From: CAZLMG01 sp964560765
Lineage (GTDB): Bacteria > Bdellovibrionota_B > Oligoflexia > Oligoflexales > CAZLMG01
Reading direction: 5' to 3'
NCBI GenBank assembly: GCA_964560765.1
Contig: CAZLMG010000008.1
Span: 62,001 to 126,000, forward strand
Length of the DNA: 64,000 bases
In this document: positions 17,384 through 25,523 of the stretch, piece after piece
How positions within the stretch are numbered: position 1 is the first letter of the stretch
Layout: each line of letters starts with the position of its first letter
Notes under the pieces: generated by a model
Database searches by the model: none
The model's input: only the letters and a program-made list of their open reading frames with translations
What the model was told of the DNA's origin: nothing
Position numbers and translations under genes: made by a program

Positions 17384-17398
17384 TGTTTAAACGTAGCA

Positions 17399-17420
17399 CC
17401 CGGCACTGCAAGGTGCCGGG
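17399..17420 (+). terminator. GC-rich hairpin after the carboxypeptidase gene
   Basis: CCCGGCAC (17399-17406) pairs perfectly with GTGCCGGG (17413-17420) around a 6-nt loop, 16 nt after the stop codon. There is no T-tract, so it may be a weak terminator or an mRNA 3' stabiliser. Confidence 0.5.
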
Positions 17421-17450
17421 CGCTGCGATCAGAACCAGTTAGGATCGTTT

Positions 17451-18359
17451 ATGCAGTTCGTGCCAGTACTCTCGGATGAGCAACTCCATACTGCACAGGC
17501 CATGAGTCATGAGCTCTGGTCGGGCGGAATGTCGCTAGAGGCGCGGGTTCAGCTCATCAAATCGCTTCGGGAGCGTTTCCCTAAAGCGTTCCAGTATCGG
17601 GGTCTTATCGACGACAGTGGGAGCCTTATAGCGTCGCTGAAAGAGTACTCAGCGGAAATCGAGATCCAAGGGCTAAGGCAGCATTGCCTCGGAATAGGTG
17701 CCGTATTTACTGACCCAGCATGGCGGGGACGGGGTTTTGCGGCAGCGCTCATTCGGCAGTGCATAGAAATAGGCAAGGAGCGGAGGCTTGATGGCGCTAT
17801 ACTATGGAGTGACATCGGCGTTGAGTACTATGAGCGGCTAGGCTTTACGGCCTTTCGGCAAATGCGCCAGACTTACGGTATAGATGACATTCACCACGCC
17901 GTGCATTACCGAAAGGCGTCTAGCACCGATCGTAAGTATATGATCGACTTGTTTCATGCGTCCATTCGAGGGTTAGAACTGTCGACCGTTCGGTCGCTAG
18001 AGCTCTGGAACTTCTATCGCGAATTGAACCATGCCAATGACCACATTGTCCTGGACGAACAACAGACGCGTCCGGTTGGTTTTTTTTCCGCCGCGAAGTA
18101 CCAAGACTATTTGTGGGTAGATGAAGCATGTTCCGAGAAGGGTCGAGGCTTAGCGGTTTGGCAGGCCATCTCTCTTCTGGCTCAGGAGCAAAAGGCTGAG
18201 CGTATCTGTTCTTGGCTCCAGCCATTTGGGGTGCTACCCACGCCGCAGGATGCCCATCCGGTGACCAAGGCCATACCCATGCTGCAACTCTTTCATCAGC
18301 CTATGCCGCCGATGACCGATCTGTATCGCCGCTACTGGGGAAGCCTCGATCACTTCTAG
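17451..18359 (+). CDS. GNAT-family acetyltransferase (two-domain)
   Basis: 302 residues. The N-terminal GNAT domain has L-G-I-G-A-V-F-T-D-P-A-W-R-G-R-G-F-A-A-A-L-I (acetyl-CoA loop) and Y-Y-E-R-L-G-F at ~120-127, the usual end of the fold. Residues ~150-302 form a second domain with weak GNAT-like spacing (L-W-V-D-E-A-C-S-E-K-G-R-G) but no intact acetyl-CoA loop. The order is Eis-like, but the length is shorter and the substrate is unknown. It converges on the copper-chaperone operon with an 8-nt gap. Confidence 0.8.
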   Translation: MQFVPVLSDEQLHTAQAMSHELWSGGMSLEARVQLIKSLRERFPKAFQYRGLIDDSGSLIASLKEYSAEIEIQGLRQHCLGIGAVFTDPAWRGRGFAAALIRQCIEIGKERRLDGAILWSDIGVEYYERLGFTAFRQMRQTYGIDDIHHAVHYRKASSTDRKYMIDLFHASIRGLELSTVRSLELWNFYRELNHANDHIVLDEQQTRPVGFFSAAKYQDYLWVDEACSEKGRGLAVWQAISLLAQEQKAERICSWLQPFGVLPTPQDAHPVTKAIPMLQLFHQPMPPMTDLYRRYWGSLDHF

Positions 18360-18367
18360 TCAGGATG

Positions 18368-18787
18368 CTACATGCCCGACTTCGGCTCTAGCATCACTTC
18401 AATGGCACCCGCTCTTTCGAATCTAAGCTCAACTGAGGCTGGTTTCTGATGGTCGACTTTTGAATTCAAGTCAATAAACATCAGATGTTTCCCCCCCGGC
18501 TTGAACTCAACCTGACTCTTGGCCGGGATGTCGACGCTCGGAAGATGAATCATCTTATGTTCACCATCCTTCATCGTCATGTCATGTAGTTCCAGTGTTG
18601 CGGCCAAGGTACCTGTTGCCGACACGAGCCGATCGGATTGATCTGCGTTGTTCACTATGGTGAAGTACCCGGCAGTAACGCGAGCCCCGGGCACCGGAAT
18701 ACGGTACCACGCGTTTTTGATGGACACGCCATAAGCGGTATTTGTCACCAGAGCAAATACGAAAAGAACAAGGGCCTTTCCCATCAT
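18368..18787 (-). CDS. Periplasmic copper chaperone PCu(A)C
   Basis: 139 residues with a signal peptide ending near T-A-Y-G. The copper site is complete: L-H-D-M-x-M, H-K-M in the next strand, and K-H-L-M-F, following the H-M-x10-M-x21-H-x-M pattern of DUF461/PCu(A)C. The N-terminal N-A-W-Y-R-I-P-V-P-G and A-G-Y-F-T-I-V-N are also typical. PCu(A)C hands Cu(I) to the CuA site of cytochrome oxidase together with SCO. Its ATG overlaps the SCO stop by 4 nt, so the two are translationally coupled. Confidence 0.92.
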   Translation of the reverse strand: MMGKALVLFVFALVTNTAYGVSIKNAWYRIPVPGARVTAGYFTIVNNADQSDRLVSATGTLAATLELHDMTMKDGEHKMIHLPSVDIPAKSQVEFKPGGKHLMFIDLNSKVDHQKPASVELRFERAGAIEVMLEPKSGM

Positions 18788-19386
18788 GAAGCATCTCCTT
18801 GCATGAGTTTGCGCAAAATTCCGCTAAGCTGCCCGTCCACATGCGGTGCATGCACACGATCGATCAACAAACCCGTTGGATCGAGAATAAAGAAATCGGC
18901 TGAGTGTGACATGAGGTAACCCAACTGCGATGTCGAGGGGTCGCGAGTGTAACCCGTTTGAAACAATCCAGTTAGGTCCTGAAGGACTGTATCGGATGCG
19001 GTAATTCCCAAGAATTGAGGATTAAAATGCCCAACAAACTTCGATACAGCCTCTCGATCGCGCGCGGGGTCGATGGAGACGAAGACGACTTTTACCTTTT
19101 CCGCGGACGAGGCGAGGTGACGATATTCCCGGTTGGCGTAGGATAAAGACATCGGGCAGATATCGGGGCAATGGGTATAGCCAAAGAATACAACGACCCA
19201 CTGGCCGCGCAAATCGCTAAAGCGAAAACTCTTGCCATCGCTATCGGCTAACTCAAACTGTTCAGTAGCAACCCGCTGTTGCGCCATTCGCCACTCTTGA
19301 CTCCACGATTCAAGGTTATCGCGAAGTCCAAGGTACGCACCGATCAATGCGAGGCTCAGGATCACTGGGATCATCCACATTTTCAT
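18784..19386 (-). CDS. SCO1/SenC-family copper chaperone/thiol reductase
   Basis: Starting at ATG 19386 gives a 200-residue protein with an N-terminal membrane anchor (MKMWMIPVILSLALIGAYLG); an ATG further upstream adds 29 residues that do not look like a signal. The thioredoxin fold carries F-F-G-Y-T-H-C-P-D-I-C-P (the CxxxC copper-binding pair) and the distal His in L-M-S-H-S-A-D-F-F. S-I-D-P-x-R-D is the usual following motif. SCO delivers copper to, or reduces, the CuA site of cytochrome c oxidase. It is coupled to PCu(A)C; the histidine kinase gene upstream ends 93 nt before it. Confidence 0.92.
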   Translation of the reverse strand: MKMWMIPVILSLALIGAYLGLRDNLESWSQEWRMAQQRVATEQFELADSDGKSFRFSDLRGQWVVVFFGYTHCPDICPMSLSYANREYRHLASSAEKVKVVFVSIDPARDREAVSKFVGHFNPQFLGITASDTVLQDLTGLFQTGYTRDPSTSQLGYLMSHSADFFILDPTGLLIDRVHAPHVDGQLSGILRKLMQGDAS

Positions 19387-19479
19387 GATTATCGTCACCC
19401 TGGTAGCAAATGAAAGCGCCCTATGCGGCGCCCATCCTAGCCTGGATGTGGTCGCGTGTCCAGACGCGTCCAAGCCTAG

Positions 19480-20820
19480 CTAGGCCACTTTTTTACGAGT
19501 TTGCTCAAATGGTAGGGTAATGACGAATGTGCAGCCAATACGCGTGTCGGCGATTTGCAGTGTGCCCCCGTGCTTTTCGATGATGCGGCGAGAGACGCTA
19601 AGTCCGAGACCGGTGCCCTTTTCTGGACCTTTGGTGGTAAAAAATGGCTCGAGTACTTGCTGCCGCAGCTCAGCCGGAATTCCTGGGCCTGTGTCCGCAA
19701 TCAAAAGCTCTACGTGGCGGCGAACTCGCTTTGCTTGGATCCGAATTTCCTTGGCAGCAGACAGCTCCATCGCGTCATCGGCATTCTGAATGAGGTTGAT
19801 CAGCACTTGTCCGATTTGCACGGACGATGCCCGCAGAACGATATTGATTGGAATATCTGTCGTTAAAGTCACGCCGTGCGTGAGTAAACGCGACTTACAA
19901 AGTGTCGCGACGTCCTGCACAAGCTCGTGCAGGTTCGTCGGCTGAAAGTGCGCATCTTGATCTCTGTGTGAGAGTTGCAGCATCCCCTTCACCACATGCG
20001 CAATGCGAGTTGCTGTCGCAGCCATCAGTTTCGCATGCCTTTCAAGCTCTGGGCTATGGCTTGCACGGAAGGTTGGGTGTTTTAGTATCTCGTTGGCAGT
20101 GGCGCTAATGATCATCAGCGGATTATTGACTTCGTGAGCAATGCTTGCTGACATTTCTGCTAGCACATGCAGGTGTGCGGATGTCGCGAGCTGCTTTTGT
20201 CGATATGCCAGCAACTCGTCGCGCTGCTGGAGCTCTCGACGGTGGACCTGAGAGGCGAGGTAAATTCCAAAGCTGAGCAGAGTCACTGTCATCGTGGTCA
20301 CTAGTAAATCCGTTCGATACATGCCGCTCCAAACTTGAAGGTCAACGGCTTCGGGCAGCGGCAGGCGAGATGCCCAAATTTGCACCATGAAGATTGCAGC
20401 GGTTGGCACCACAGCCCATTTTGGAGGAAGCAGCATAAAAGCAAGGAGGACAGTGATGTTGGAGAACATAAGTGCGGTGCTCAAGGGGCCAAAGTCGTGG
20501 GGAGCGATAGCAGCGATGGCGCCAACGTAGCAGGTGACTTTGGTGACACCCGCCAGCGACAAGGAGCCACTCCAGCGTACAATGAATGGCCCCATGATGA
20601 GTCCGGATAAGGCCGCTAAGACTCCTCCAAGCATCGCCCAACTCTGCTGAAAGTATCGAAGCTGCAAGACAATATGCACGGCTAGAAGGGGGCCAAGAGT
20701 GACCATGGCATAGAGAATCAAACGCCCTTTGAATAGCTCCGCCTCGGACGCTTTGCGCTCAAAGAGCTTTGCAAGAAAGTAGGCTTCAAAATGCTTGCGC
20801 AGAGCCGCTAACATGTTCAC
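19480..20820 (-). CDS. Membrane sensor histidine kinase, orphan
   Basis: 446 residues. The N-terminal ~200 residues hold about six hydrophobic segments with no extracytoplasmic sensor loop of note, so signal detection is probably membrane-embedded. A short linker leads to HisKA with the H-box M-S-A-S-I-A-H-E-V-N-N-P-L-M-I-I, then HATPase_c with L-I-N-L-I-Q-N-A-D-D-A (N box), I-A-D-T-G-P-G-I-P (G1), F-F-T-T-K-G-P-E-K-G-T-G-L-G-L (F/G2). No response regulator is adjacent. It lies between pstB (130 nt upstream) and the SCO/PCu(A)C pair on the same strand; whether it senses phosphate, copper or something else is unknown. GTG 20820 has GAGGA 4-5 nt upstream. Confidence 0.9.
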   Translation of the reverse strand: MNMLAALRKHFEAYFLAKLFERKASEAELFKGRLILYAMVTLGPLLAVHIVLQLRYFQQSWAMLGGVLAALSGLIMGPFIVRWSGSLSLAGVTKVTCYVGAIAAIAPHDFGPLSTALMFSNITVLLAFMLLPPKWAVVPTAAIFMVQIWASRLPLPEAVDLQVWSGMYRTDLLVTTMTVTLLSFGIYLASQVHRRELQQRDELLAYRQKQLATSAHLHVLAEMSASIAHEVNNPLMIISATANEILKHPTFRASHSPELERHAKLMAATATRIAHVVKGMLQLSHRDQDAHFQPTNLHELVQDVATLCKSRLLTHGVTLTTDIPINIVLRASSVQIGQVLINLIQNADDAMELSAAKEIRIQAKRVRRHVELLIADTGPGIPAELRQQVLEPFFTTKGPEKGTGLGLSVSRRIIEKHGGTLQIADTRIGCTFVITLPFEQTRKKVA

Positions 20821-20950
20821 TGATTCCTCGGACTGCTACGGATGAAACGACCGATCAGAACTCGTCTATTCATCGGAAAATTAGGGTAAACACTTAGTCC
20901 GTGGGGGGTGGATGTTTGGGTGGTTGCGCAAACAACCGTTAACTTCTAGC

Positions 20951-21673
20951 CTATTCTAGGGCGTTGCGGATCTGCTGCGTGCTGGCGGAGGCTCCACTTT
21001 GTCGGGCTTCAAAAGTTAGGATTTGGTCACTAATTCGTTCTGCCTGCTGGCGATTGTGAGTGACGATCACAATCGTGCGAGAGTTCCTTAGGCTTAGGAT
21101 GAGCTCCTCAATCTTTCTCGATGCGATATCGTCCAGCGCGGACGTTGGTTCATCCATCAGTAGAATTTCGGGTTCGACGGCAAGGGCGCGGGCGATAGCA
21201 AGTCTTTGCTGCTGGCCAACGGAAAGGCTAAGCCCAGGTGAGTCTAGGCGATCTTTAACCTCGTCCCAGAGAAACGCGTCGCGGAGGCATTTCTGAATGT
21301 GCGCCTCAACACTTCCTAGTTGTGATGTCGGAACGTGGCGAGAGCCAAAAGTTACATTGCGGGCAATGCTCATGGGAAATATTACGGGCTTTTGAAAGAC
21401 GATGCCGACTCGCCGCCGCAGCTCATATTTACTCACTCTTGAGTCATAGATGGGCGCCTCGTTGACGAATACCTGTCCTGAAATTTCATAGCCAGGTTCT
21501 TCTTCCAGAAGGCGATTGATGGAGCGGAGAAGAGTAGTTTTTCCGACTCCACTTGGCCCAACCACCGAGGTTACCGTATGGCGAGGTGCTGCAAATGAAA
21601 CATCTGAGAATATTTGACGGCCATCGCAAGTTACGGACAGATTTTCGGTGCGGAACGCGTGACTCATTGGCAT
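20951..21673 (-). CDS. pstB: Phosphate ABC transporter ATP-binding protein PstB
   Basis: About 240 residues from ATG 21673, which has GAGGG 4 nt upstream and begins just after the pstA stop. Walker A is G-P-S-G-V-G-K-T-T-L-L-R-S-I-N-R-L, characteristic of PstB; Q-loop G-I-V-F-Q-K-P-V-I-F-P-M-S-I; signature L-S-L-S-V-G-Q-Q-Q-R-L; Walker B I-L-L-M-D-E-P-T-S-A-L-D; switch His V-T-H-N-R-Q-Q-A. It powers high-affinity phosphate import with PstS, PstC and PstA encoded just upstream. The loop after Walker A is shortened compared with E. coli PstB. No phoU follows. Confidence 0.93.
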   Translation of the reverse strand: MPMSHAFRTENLSVTCDGRQIFSDVSFAAPRHTVTSVVGPSGVGKTTLLRSINRLLEEEPGYEISGQVFVNEAPIYDSRVSKYELRRRVGIVFQKPVIFPMSIARNVTFGSRHVPTSQLGSVEAHIQKCLRDAFLWDEVKDRLDSPGLSLSVGQQQRLAIARALAVEPEILLMDEPTSALDDIASRKIEELILSLRNSRTIVIVTHNRQQAERISDQILTFEARQSGASASTQQIRNALE

Positions 21674-21680
21674 TAATCCC

Positions 21681-22553
21681 TCACGCCGTTTTTGCTTCTT
21701 CATGGCTTCGTGATCGCAAAGGTGCAATCGCGACGCTTAGCAATAATACAAACACGATCAGTACAAAAGCCGTGGCCCATGCCCCCGAGGCTGCGCTCGG
21801 CCCTGCGATATCTTGCGCCAAGTTGAAAATATGGTAGGGGAGCGCAAGCACTGGATTGTCTTGCACGCCATTTGGAATCGAGGCACCGGAAAAGACGACT
21901 GCCGTGAACATAATGGGAGCCGTTTCGCCTGCTGCGCGCGCGATCCCCATCACGATGCCGGTGAGTAGTCCGCCGTACCCATAGGGGAGAATGACGCTGC
22001 GGATAAGCTGATCATCGTTCAACCCCAAGGCTTTTGCTGTTTCTGTGTATCCCTTGGGAATTGTCGCAATGCGATTCATCAGGGACATGGTCACAGTCGG
22101 TAAAATCATCAAGGCCAAAATCATGCCTCCAGCTAACCAGGACTTGTCCCACTGGCAGAGCTGGACGAAGAAAAGGTAGCCCAAAATGCCAAAGATGATG
22201 GACGGGGTGGCATTCAGGATGTGCAGTATAGAGCGCATGCCTTGCTTCATTTTCGGACGACGCACAGTGGTTTCGGTGATGGCTAAGCAAATCGCCGGTG
22301 GCGTCACACAGACGACCGTGGTGCTGATCAACAGCAGCGAACCAAGTATCTGATAGAGAATCCCCCCCTCACTACCGGAGGAGGACGCGGGAGAAGTGAG
22401 GAAGTCTAGCGATAGTCGGCTAGCGCCGCGAACGTAAGCGACGCCTAGTATCGCTATAAGAATGCTGATGCAGGTGCCAGCACATAACCCTGCGAGCGCG
22501 AAGAAAATCGCTTCACCGCGAATACTGCGAAGTCCAATCCGCGCCATATTCAT
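21681..22553 (-). CDS. pstA: Phosphate ABC transporter permease PstA
   Basis: 290 residues from ATG 22553, whose ATGA overlaps the pstC stop. The open frame extends much further upstream, but that part is an antisense-like reading of pstC with no membrane character, so it is not used. About six transmembrane segments and the EAA loop (A-L-G-L-N-D-D-Q-L-I-R-S-V-I-L-P) are seen, as well as the PstA-type A-R-A-A-G-E-T-A-P-I-M-F-T and G-S-E-G-G-I-L-Y-Q-I-L-G-S segments. It forms the inner-membrane channel with PstC. Confidence 0.95.
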   Translation of the reverse strand: MNMARIGLRSIRGEAIFFALAGLCAGTCISILIAILGVAYVRGASRLSLDFLTSPASSSGSEGGILYQILGSLLLISTTVVCVTPPAICLAITETTVRRPKMKQGMRSILHILNATPSIIFGILGYLFFVQLCQWDKSWLAGGMILALMILPTVTMSLMNRIATIPKGYTETAKALGLNDDQLIRSVILPYGYGGLLTGIVMGIARAAGETAPIMFTAVVFSGASIPNGVQDNPVLALPYHIFNLAQDIAGPSAASGAWATAFVLIVFVLLLSVAIAPLRSRSHEEAKTA

Positions 22554-23410
22554 GCGCGCCACCGCATGAGCCTGTGGCTCGAAAGTGATAACATACCGAT
22601 CGTGATCCAAAGGATAAGGCCAAGACCCATCAGCGCTTGCCAATGTGGTTTGTCGCCATATGCGATCGCGATCTCTGCTCCGCCTAATTTCGTCGTCAAG
22701 GTTTGGCCCGCCTCTAGGAGGGATTGCAGGGAAAGGCTGTTGATCGCGAAAAGCTGATCCGTCCGTCCCACCACCATATAGATTGCAATCGTCTCGCCAA
22801 TGGCTCGACCCAAGGCTAGCATGAGAGCGCTGATGATGCCGGCACGAGCATGTGGCACGACTAGAAATAACGCAACTTGTGCTCGACTGAGCCCTAATCC
22901 AAGGCCCTGGTGGCGTGTGCTTTTGGGTACGCAGCGTAAGGCATCGTCGGTAAAGGTGATGACGGTTGGTAGAATCATCACCGCCAAGAGCACGCCAGCA
23001 GTTATCAGGGAATCTCCGGAGATTCCCCCCAGGTGCATAAGCGTAGGGGCCATCCATGGCACAAGAAAGGCGACTCCCAACAGCCCATAAACAACCGATG
23101 GCACACCGGCCAATAACTCAATGAGAATCTTGAAGACGGCCCGACTCTTGCCGGTGAGGCGCTCTGAGGTAAACAGTGCGGCGGCAAGGCCCACAGGAGC
23201 GGCTAGTCCAATTGCCGTGCCGGCGACGACCAGTGTGCCAAAAATCATGGCCAGGGCGCTGAAGGAGTGGCTACGAAAGTCCCAGTAGCCGCTCTGAAAT
23301 AGTTGCAGGTTCCAGATTCCAGGAATGGCATCTATGCACAGCACGCTCGTCATCATCGCCAAAAAGGTCAAGGTGACTAGTGAGCCAGCGATGCACAGCC
23401 AATAGATCAT
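22550..23410 (-). CDS. pstC: Phosphate ABC transporter permease PstC
   Basis: 286 residues, slightly shorter than E. coli PstC (319) because the N-terminal cytoplasmic segment is brief. Six hydrophobic segments; typical PstC elements are G-T-L-V-V-A-G-T-A-I-G-L-A-A-P-V-G-L-A-A-A-L-F, L-A-G-V-P-S-V-V-Y-G-L-L-G, A-V-M-I-L-P-T-V-I-T-F, the EAA loop G-L-S-R-A-Q-V-A-L-F-L-V-V-P and A-L-G-R-A-I-G-E-T-I-A. ATGA overlaps on both sides (with pstS and pstA) show a tightly coupled operon. Confidence 0.95.
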   Translation of the reverse strand: MIYWLCIAGSLVTLTFLAMMTSVLCIDAIPGIWNLQLFQSGYWDFRSHSFSALAMIFGTLVVAGTAIGLAAPVGLAAALFTSERLTGKSRAVFKILIELLAGVPSVVYGLLGVAFLVPWMAPTLMHLGGISGDSLITAGVLLAVMILPTVITFTDDALRCVPKSTRHQGLGLGLSRAQVALFLVVPHARAGIISALMLALGRAIGETIAIYMVVGRTDQLFAINSLSLQSLLEAGQTLTTKLGGAEIAIAYGDKPHWQALMGLGLILWITIGMLSLSSHRLMRWRA

Positions 23411-24264
23411 GAAGCGGTGGTCTTTATGGGTAAGTATCCATGCTTTTCAACGATCTTTTGACCGGCTGGTGATTGAATAAACTGAATGAATTCAATGACT
23501 GCGCCTGTAGCCTCGCCATTGGTGATGAGTAACAGGGGGCGGCGCATGGGATACTCGCCGGATTCGATGTTTTGTCGATTTGCTTCGATAAGCTTTCCAT
23601 CTGCCGATTGAAGGGCGATAGCTTGCACGGTGGCTGACTCCCAGGCCCACGATGCGGACAGTTGCGTGATCGCGCCTCGGTGACTGGATACTTTGCTGCG
23701 CGCCTCTTCATTGGCTCCCACTTCCGGGTGAAAGACCTTAGGAGCCATTGCCGTCTTTTCATAGATGTACGCGGCAAACACTTCCCAGGTTCCTCTTCCG
23801 GGTTCCTTGTTGAAGAAGACGATTCGTCGGTCAGGCCCACCGACGTCCTTCCAGTTTTTTATCTTCCCTTCATAAATGTCGCGAACCTGCGCCTTTGATA
23901 ATGACCGAACGCCGTCGTTCGCTAGTTGACGGGATACAACCAGAGCCACGCCGTCATAGCCGATGGTGTGACTGACCAGTTTAGCCTTCGGAAATTTCGC
24001 AGAGTCCTGCTCGACGAGCGGGCGCGAACTCATGCCGATGTTCACGTTGCCTTCGGCCACTTGGGAGATACCGCCGCTGCTGCCGCCCTGCGTATCGACC
24101 AGAACCCGCCAGCCTCTTTTCTGAAAGTATTCTGCTGCTTCACTTACCACTGGGTTTACGGTGGTGGATCCGCTTATTTTGATCGAAGGGGATGTGGCGA
24201 GTGACGGACTCCCGATCATCCAAAGGAGGTATGCTGCCAATTTCCATGGCGATTTCCTGATCAA
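23407..24264 (-). CDS. pstS: Periplasmic phosphate-binding protein PstS
   Basis: 285 residues with a signal peptide cut near S-L-A-T. Phosphate-binding motifs: I-S-G-S-T-T-V-N-P-V near the N-terminus, G-G-S-S-G-G-I-S-Q-V, N-I-G-M-S-S-R, then F-N-K-E-P-G-R-G-T-W-E-V-F (the R-x-x-S/T-G-T element). This is the SphX/PstS-2 style found in operons lacking the long E. coli form. The start is TTG with GAGGAG 5 nt upstream. It is the first gene of pstSCAB. I looked for a Pho box upstream and saw no convincing TGTCA repeats. Confidence 0.93.
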   Translation of the reverse strand: MIRKSPWKLAAYLLWMIGSPSLATSPSIKISGSTTVNPVVSEAAEYFQKRGWRVLVDTQGGSSGGISQVAEGNVNIGMSSRPLVEQDSAKFPKAKLVSHTIGYDGVALVVSRQLANDGVRSLSKAQVRDIYEGKIKNWKDVGGPDRRIVFFNKEPGRGTWEVFAAYIYEKTAMAPKVFHPEVGANEEARSKVSSHRGAITQLSASWAWESATVQAIALQSADGKLIEANRQNIESGEYPMRRPLLLITNGEATGAVIEFIQFIQSPAGQKIVEKHGYLPIKTTAS

Positions 24265-24454
24265 GGCAACTCCTCGTTTGGCGCTTGGTGTGAGCCAGCA
24301 TTTTCCCGTGAATTGGATTTCAGGTCAAGGTGGCCGCGCATCTCATTCGAACAAGTCCGAACAGAATATCGCTTTCAGCCGTACCCGGTTCTCGCCGCGT
24401 CAGTTTAGACCCCTTACCATCACGTCAGCCTTGAGAGTTTCAGGCATAGAACAT

Positions 24455-24468
24455 GGTGAACCTTCACC
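24455..24468. promoter_or_regulatory. Inverted repeat between pstS and the Cys-repeat protein gene
   Basis: GGTGAA (24455-24460) and TTCACC (24463-24468) form a perfect 6-bp inverted repeat around CC, 18 nt before the start codon of the plus gene and inside the divergent pstS region. It could be a small operator or an mRNA hairpin near the ribosome-binding site. Confidence 0.3.
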
Positions 24469-24486
24469 GAATTCAAAGGAGCATGT

Positions 24487-25362
24487 ATGCGAGCAAGAGT
24501 TTACCTAGGCTTAATCACCTGGTTCGTGTCGTCTGCGGAGCCACTGTTCGCCAGTGTCGAGGGCATGATGACATTCCAGAATTGGGAAGGGTCTCATTAT
24601 TCGGTCATGTGCCGAGACGGCAGCCGTGAATCGGTGACCACGACAGATCTCACCGTCGACAATATCTGCCCGAAATTGGACCTCAATCGTCCAAACAATA
24701 TTCTTTCGCTCTTTCACCTTGAATCCGGCGAGTTTGAAGTTGTGTGCTTGGACATGTCCCGCAAGCGAGTCGATGCAGATCAGCTGGTGAGTGGCGAAGT
24801 TTGCGCCGCCCCAGCTGTAGATGCAGCTGGCGATTTGCTGTCGGGTCAGAGTCGCGCCGATGGAAACTTTGACCTCATCTGCGGCGATGGATCGCGGGAA
24901 GTCGTGTCGCCTCGAGACTTGCGCCTGAACAACCTTTGCCCTCGCGTAAACCTGATCGACCCGAAAAAGCAGGTACTGAGTGCCACTAATTTAGGCAATG
25001 ACTCGTATCTGGTGATGTGCGGCGATTTGACCGTTCACACGGCCACTGGGGCGCAAGTTCGCGATCCTGCCTTCTGCGCCCCGCTGCCGCCTCCACCGCC
25101 AGTGATTGCAGTCACCGAAGGTACTTATTTGCCAGAGTCTTCGAACTCCTACTTTTGCGACAACTATTTGGTGACCCGGGCTATTTATGAAAATGGCATC
25201 TTGTTGTCATTCAATCTGGATTGCCCGACAACATCGGGTCGGGTGTACACTTGCCAGGGCAGCAAATGCAGCGGTCCTGAGGGTCGAACTGCCGAGGTCT
25301 TGTCGGCGACGAAACTGCAATACAACGCCGGTGGCTATCAAACCGATCTCAACCTGCAATAG
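24487..25362 (+). CDS. Exported protein with four tandem C-x18-C repeats
   Basis: 291 residues; a hydrophobic N-terminus suggests export. Four repeats of 45-46 residues are visible. Each begins with [VI]-[VIM]-C-x-D and ends 19 residues later with a second Cys: 42/61, 87/106, 132/151 and 178/197. The shared core is C-x-D-x-S-R-x-x-V-x-x-x-D-L-x5-C-P; the fourth repeat is diverged and runs into P-L-P-P-P-P-P. The C-terminal ~80 residues have further Cys residues (Y-F-C-D-N-Y, L-D-C-P, Y-T-C-Q-G-S-K-C). The strict spacing suggests one disulphide per repeat in a periplasmic or surface protein. I do not recognise the family. AAAGGAG lies 5 nt before the ATG. Confidence 0.75.
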   Translation: MRARVYLGLITWFVSSAEPLFASVEGMMTFQNWEGSHYSVMCRDGSRESVTTTDLTVDNICPKLDLNRPNNILSLFHLESGEFEVVCLDMSRKRVDADQLVSGEVCAAPAVDAAGDLLSGQSRADGNFDLICGDGSREVVSPRDLRLNNLCPRVNLIDPKKQVLSATNLGNDSYLVMCGDLTVHTATGAQVRDPAFCAPLPPPPPVIAVTEGTYLPESSNSYFCDNYLVTRAIYENGILLSFNLDCPTTSGRVYTCQGSKCSGPEGRTAEVLSATKLQYNAGGYQTDLNLQ

Positions 25363-25377
25363 GCTAAACTCTCCAGG

Positions 25378-25400
25378 GCGCCCCTCAGTGGGCGCTTCTT
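25378..25400 (+). terminator. Rho-independent terminator after the Cys-repeat gene
   Basis: GCGCCC (25378-25383) pairs with GGGCGC (25390-25395) around CTCAGT, followed by TTCTT. It lies 16 nt after the stop codon. Confidence 0.6.
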
Positions 25401-25422
25401 GCCTTGGCAGCGATCATTTTCC

Positions 25423-25443
25423 GCCCCCTCTCCATGAGGGGGC
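25423..25443 (+). other. Second GC-rich hairpin in the leader of the beta-barrel gene
   Basis: GCCCCCTC (25423-25430) pairs with GAGGGGGC (25436-25443) around TCCAT, about 80 nt before the next start codon. No T-run follows on the plus strand, so it is more likely a leader structure than a terminator. Confidence 0.4.
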
Positions 25444-25523
25444 CGGTCATTGCGGATAACTCACCGAGCATGCTACGATAATCCAATACAAGTTCGGTCA
25501 TTGCTGAATCAAGGAGTTCGCTT

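Noticed and set aside
22554..23057. Long N-terminal extension of the pstA reading frame
   Set aside because: It overlaps pstC on the same strand in another frame, lacks membrane character and is rich in Cys/His/Arg as expected of an out-of-frame reading; ATG 22553 with the ATGA overlap is the natural start.
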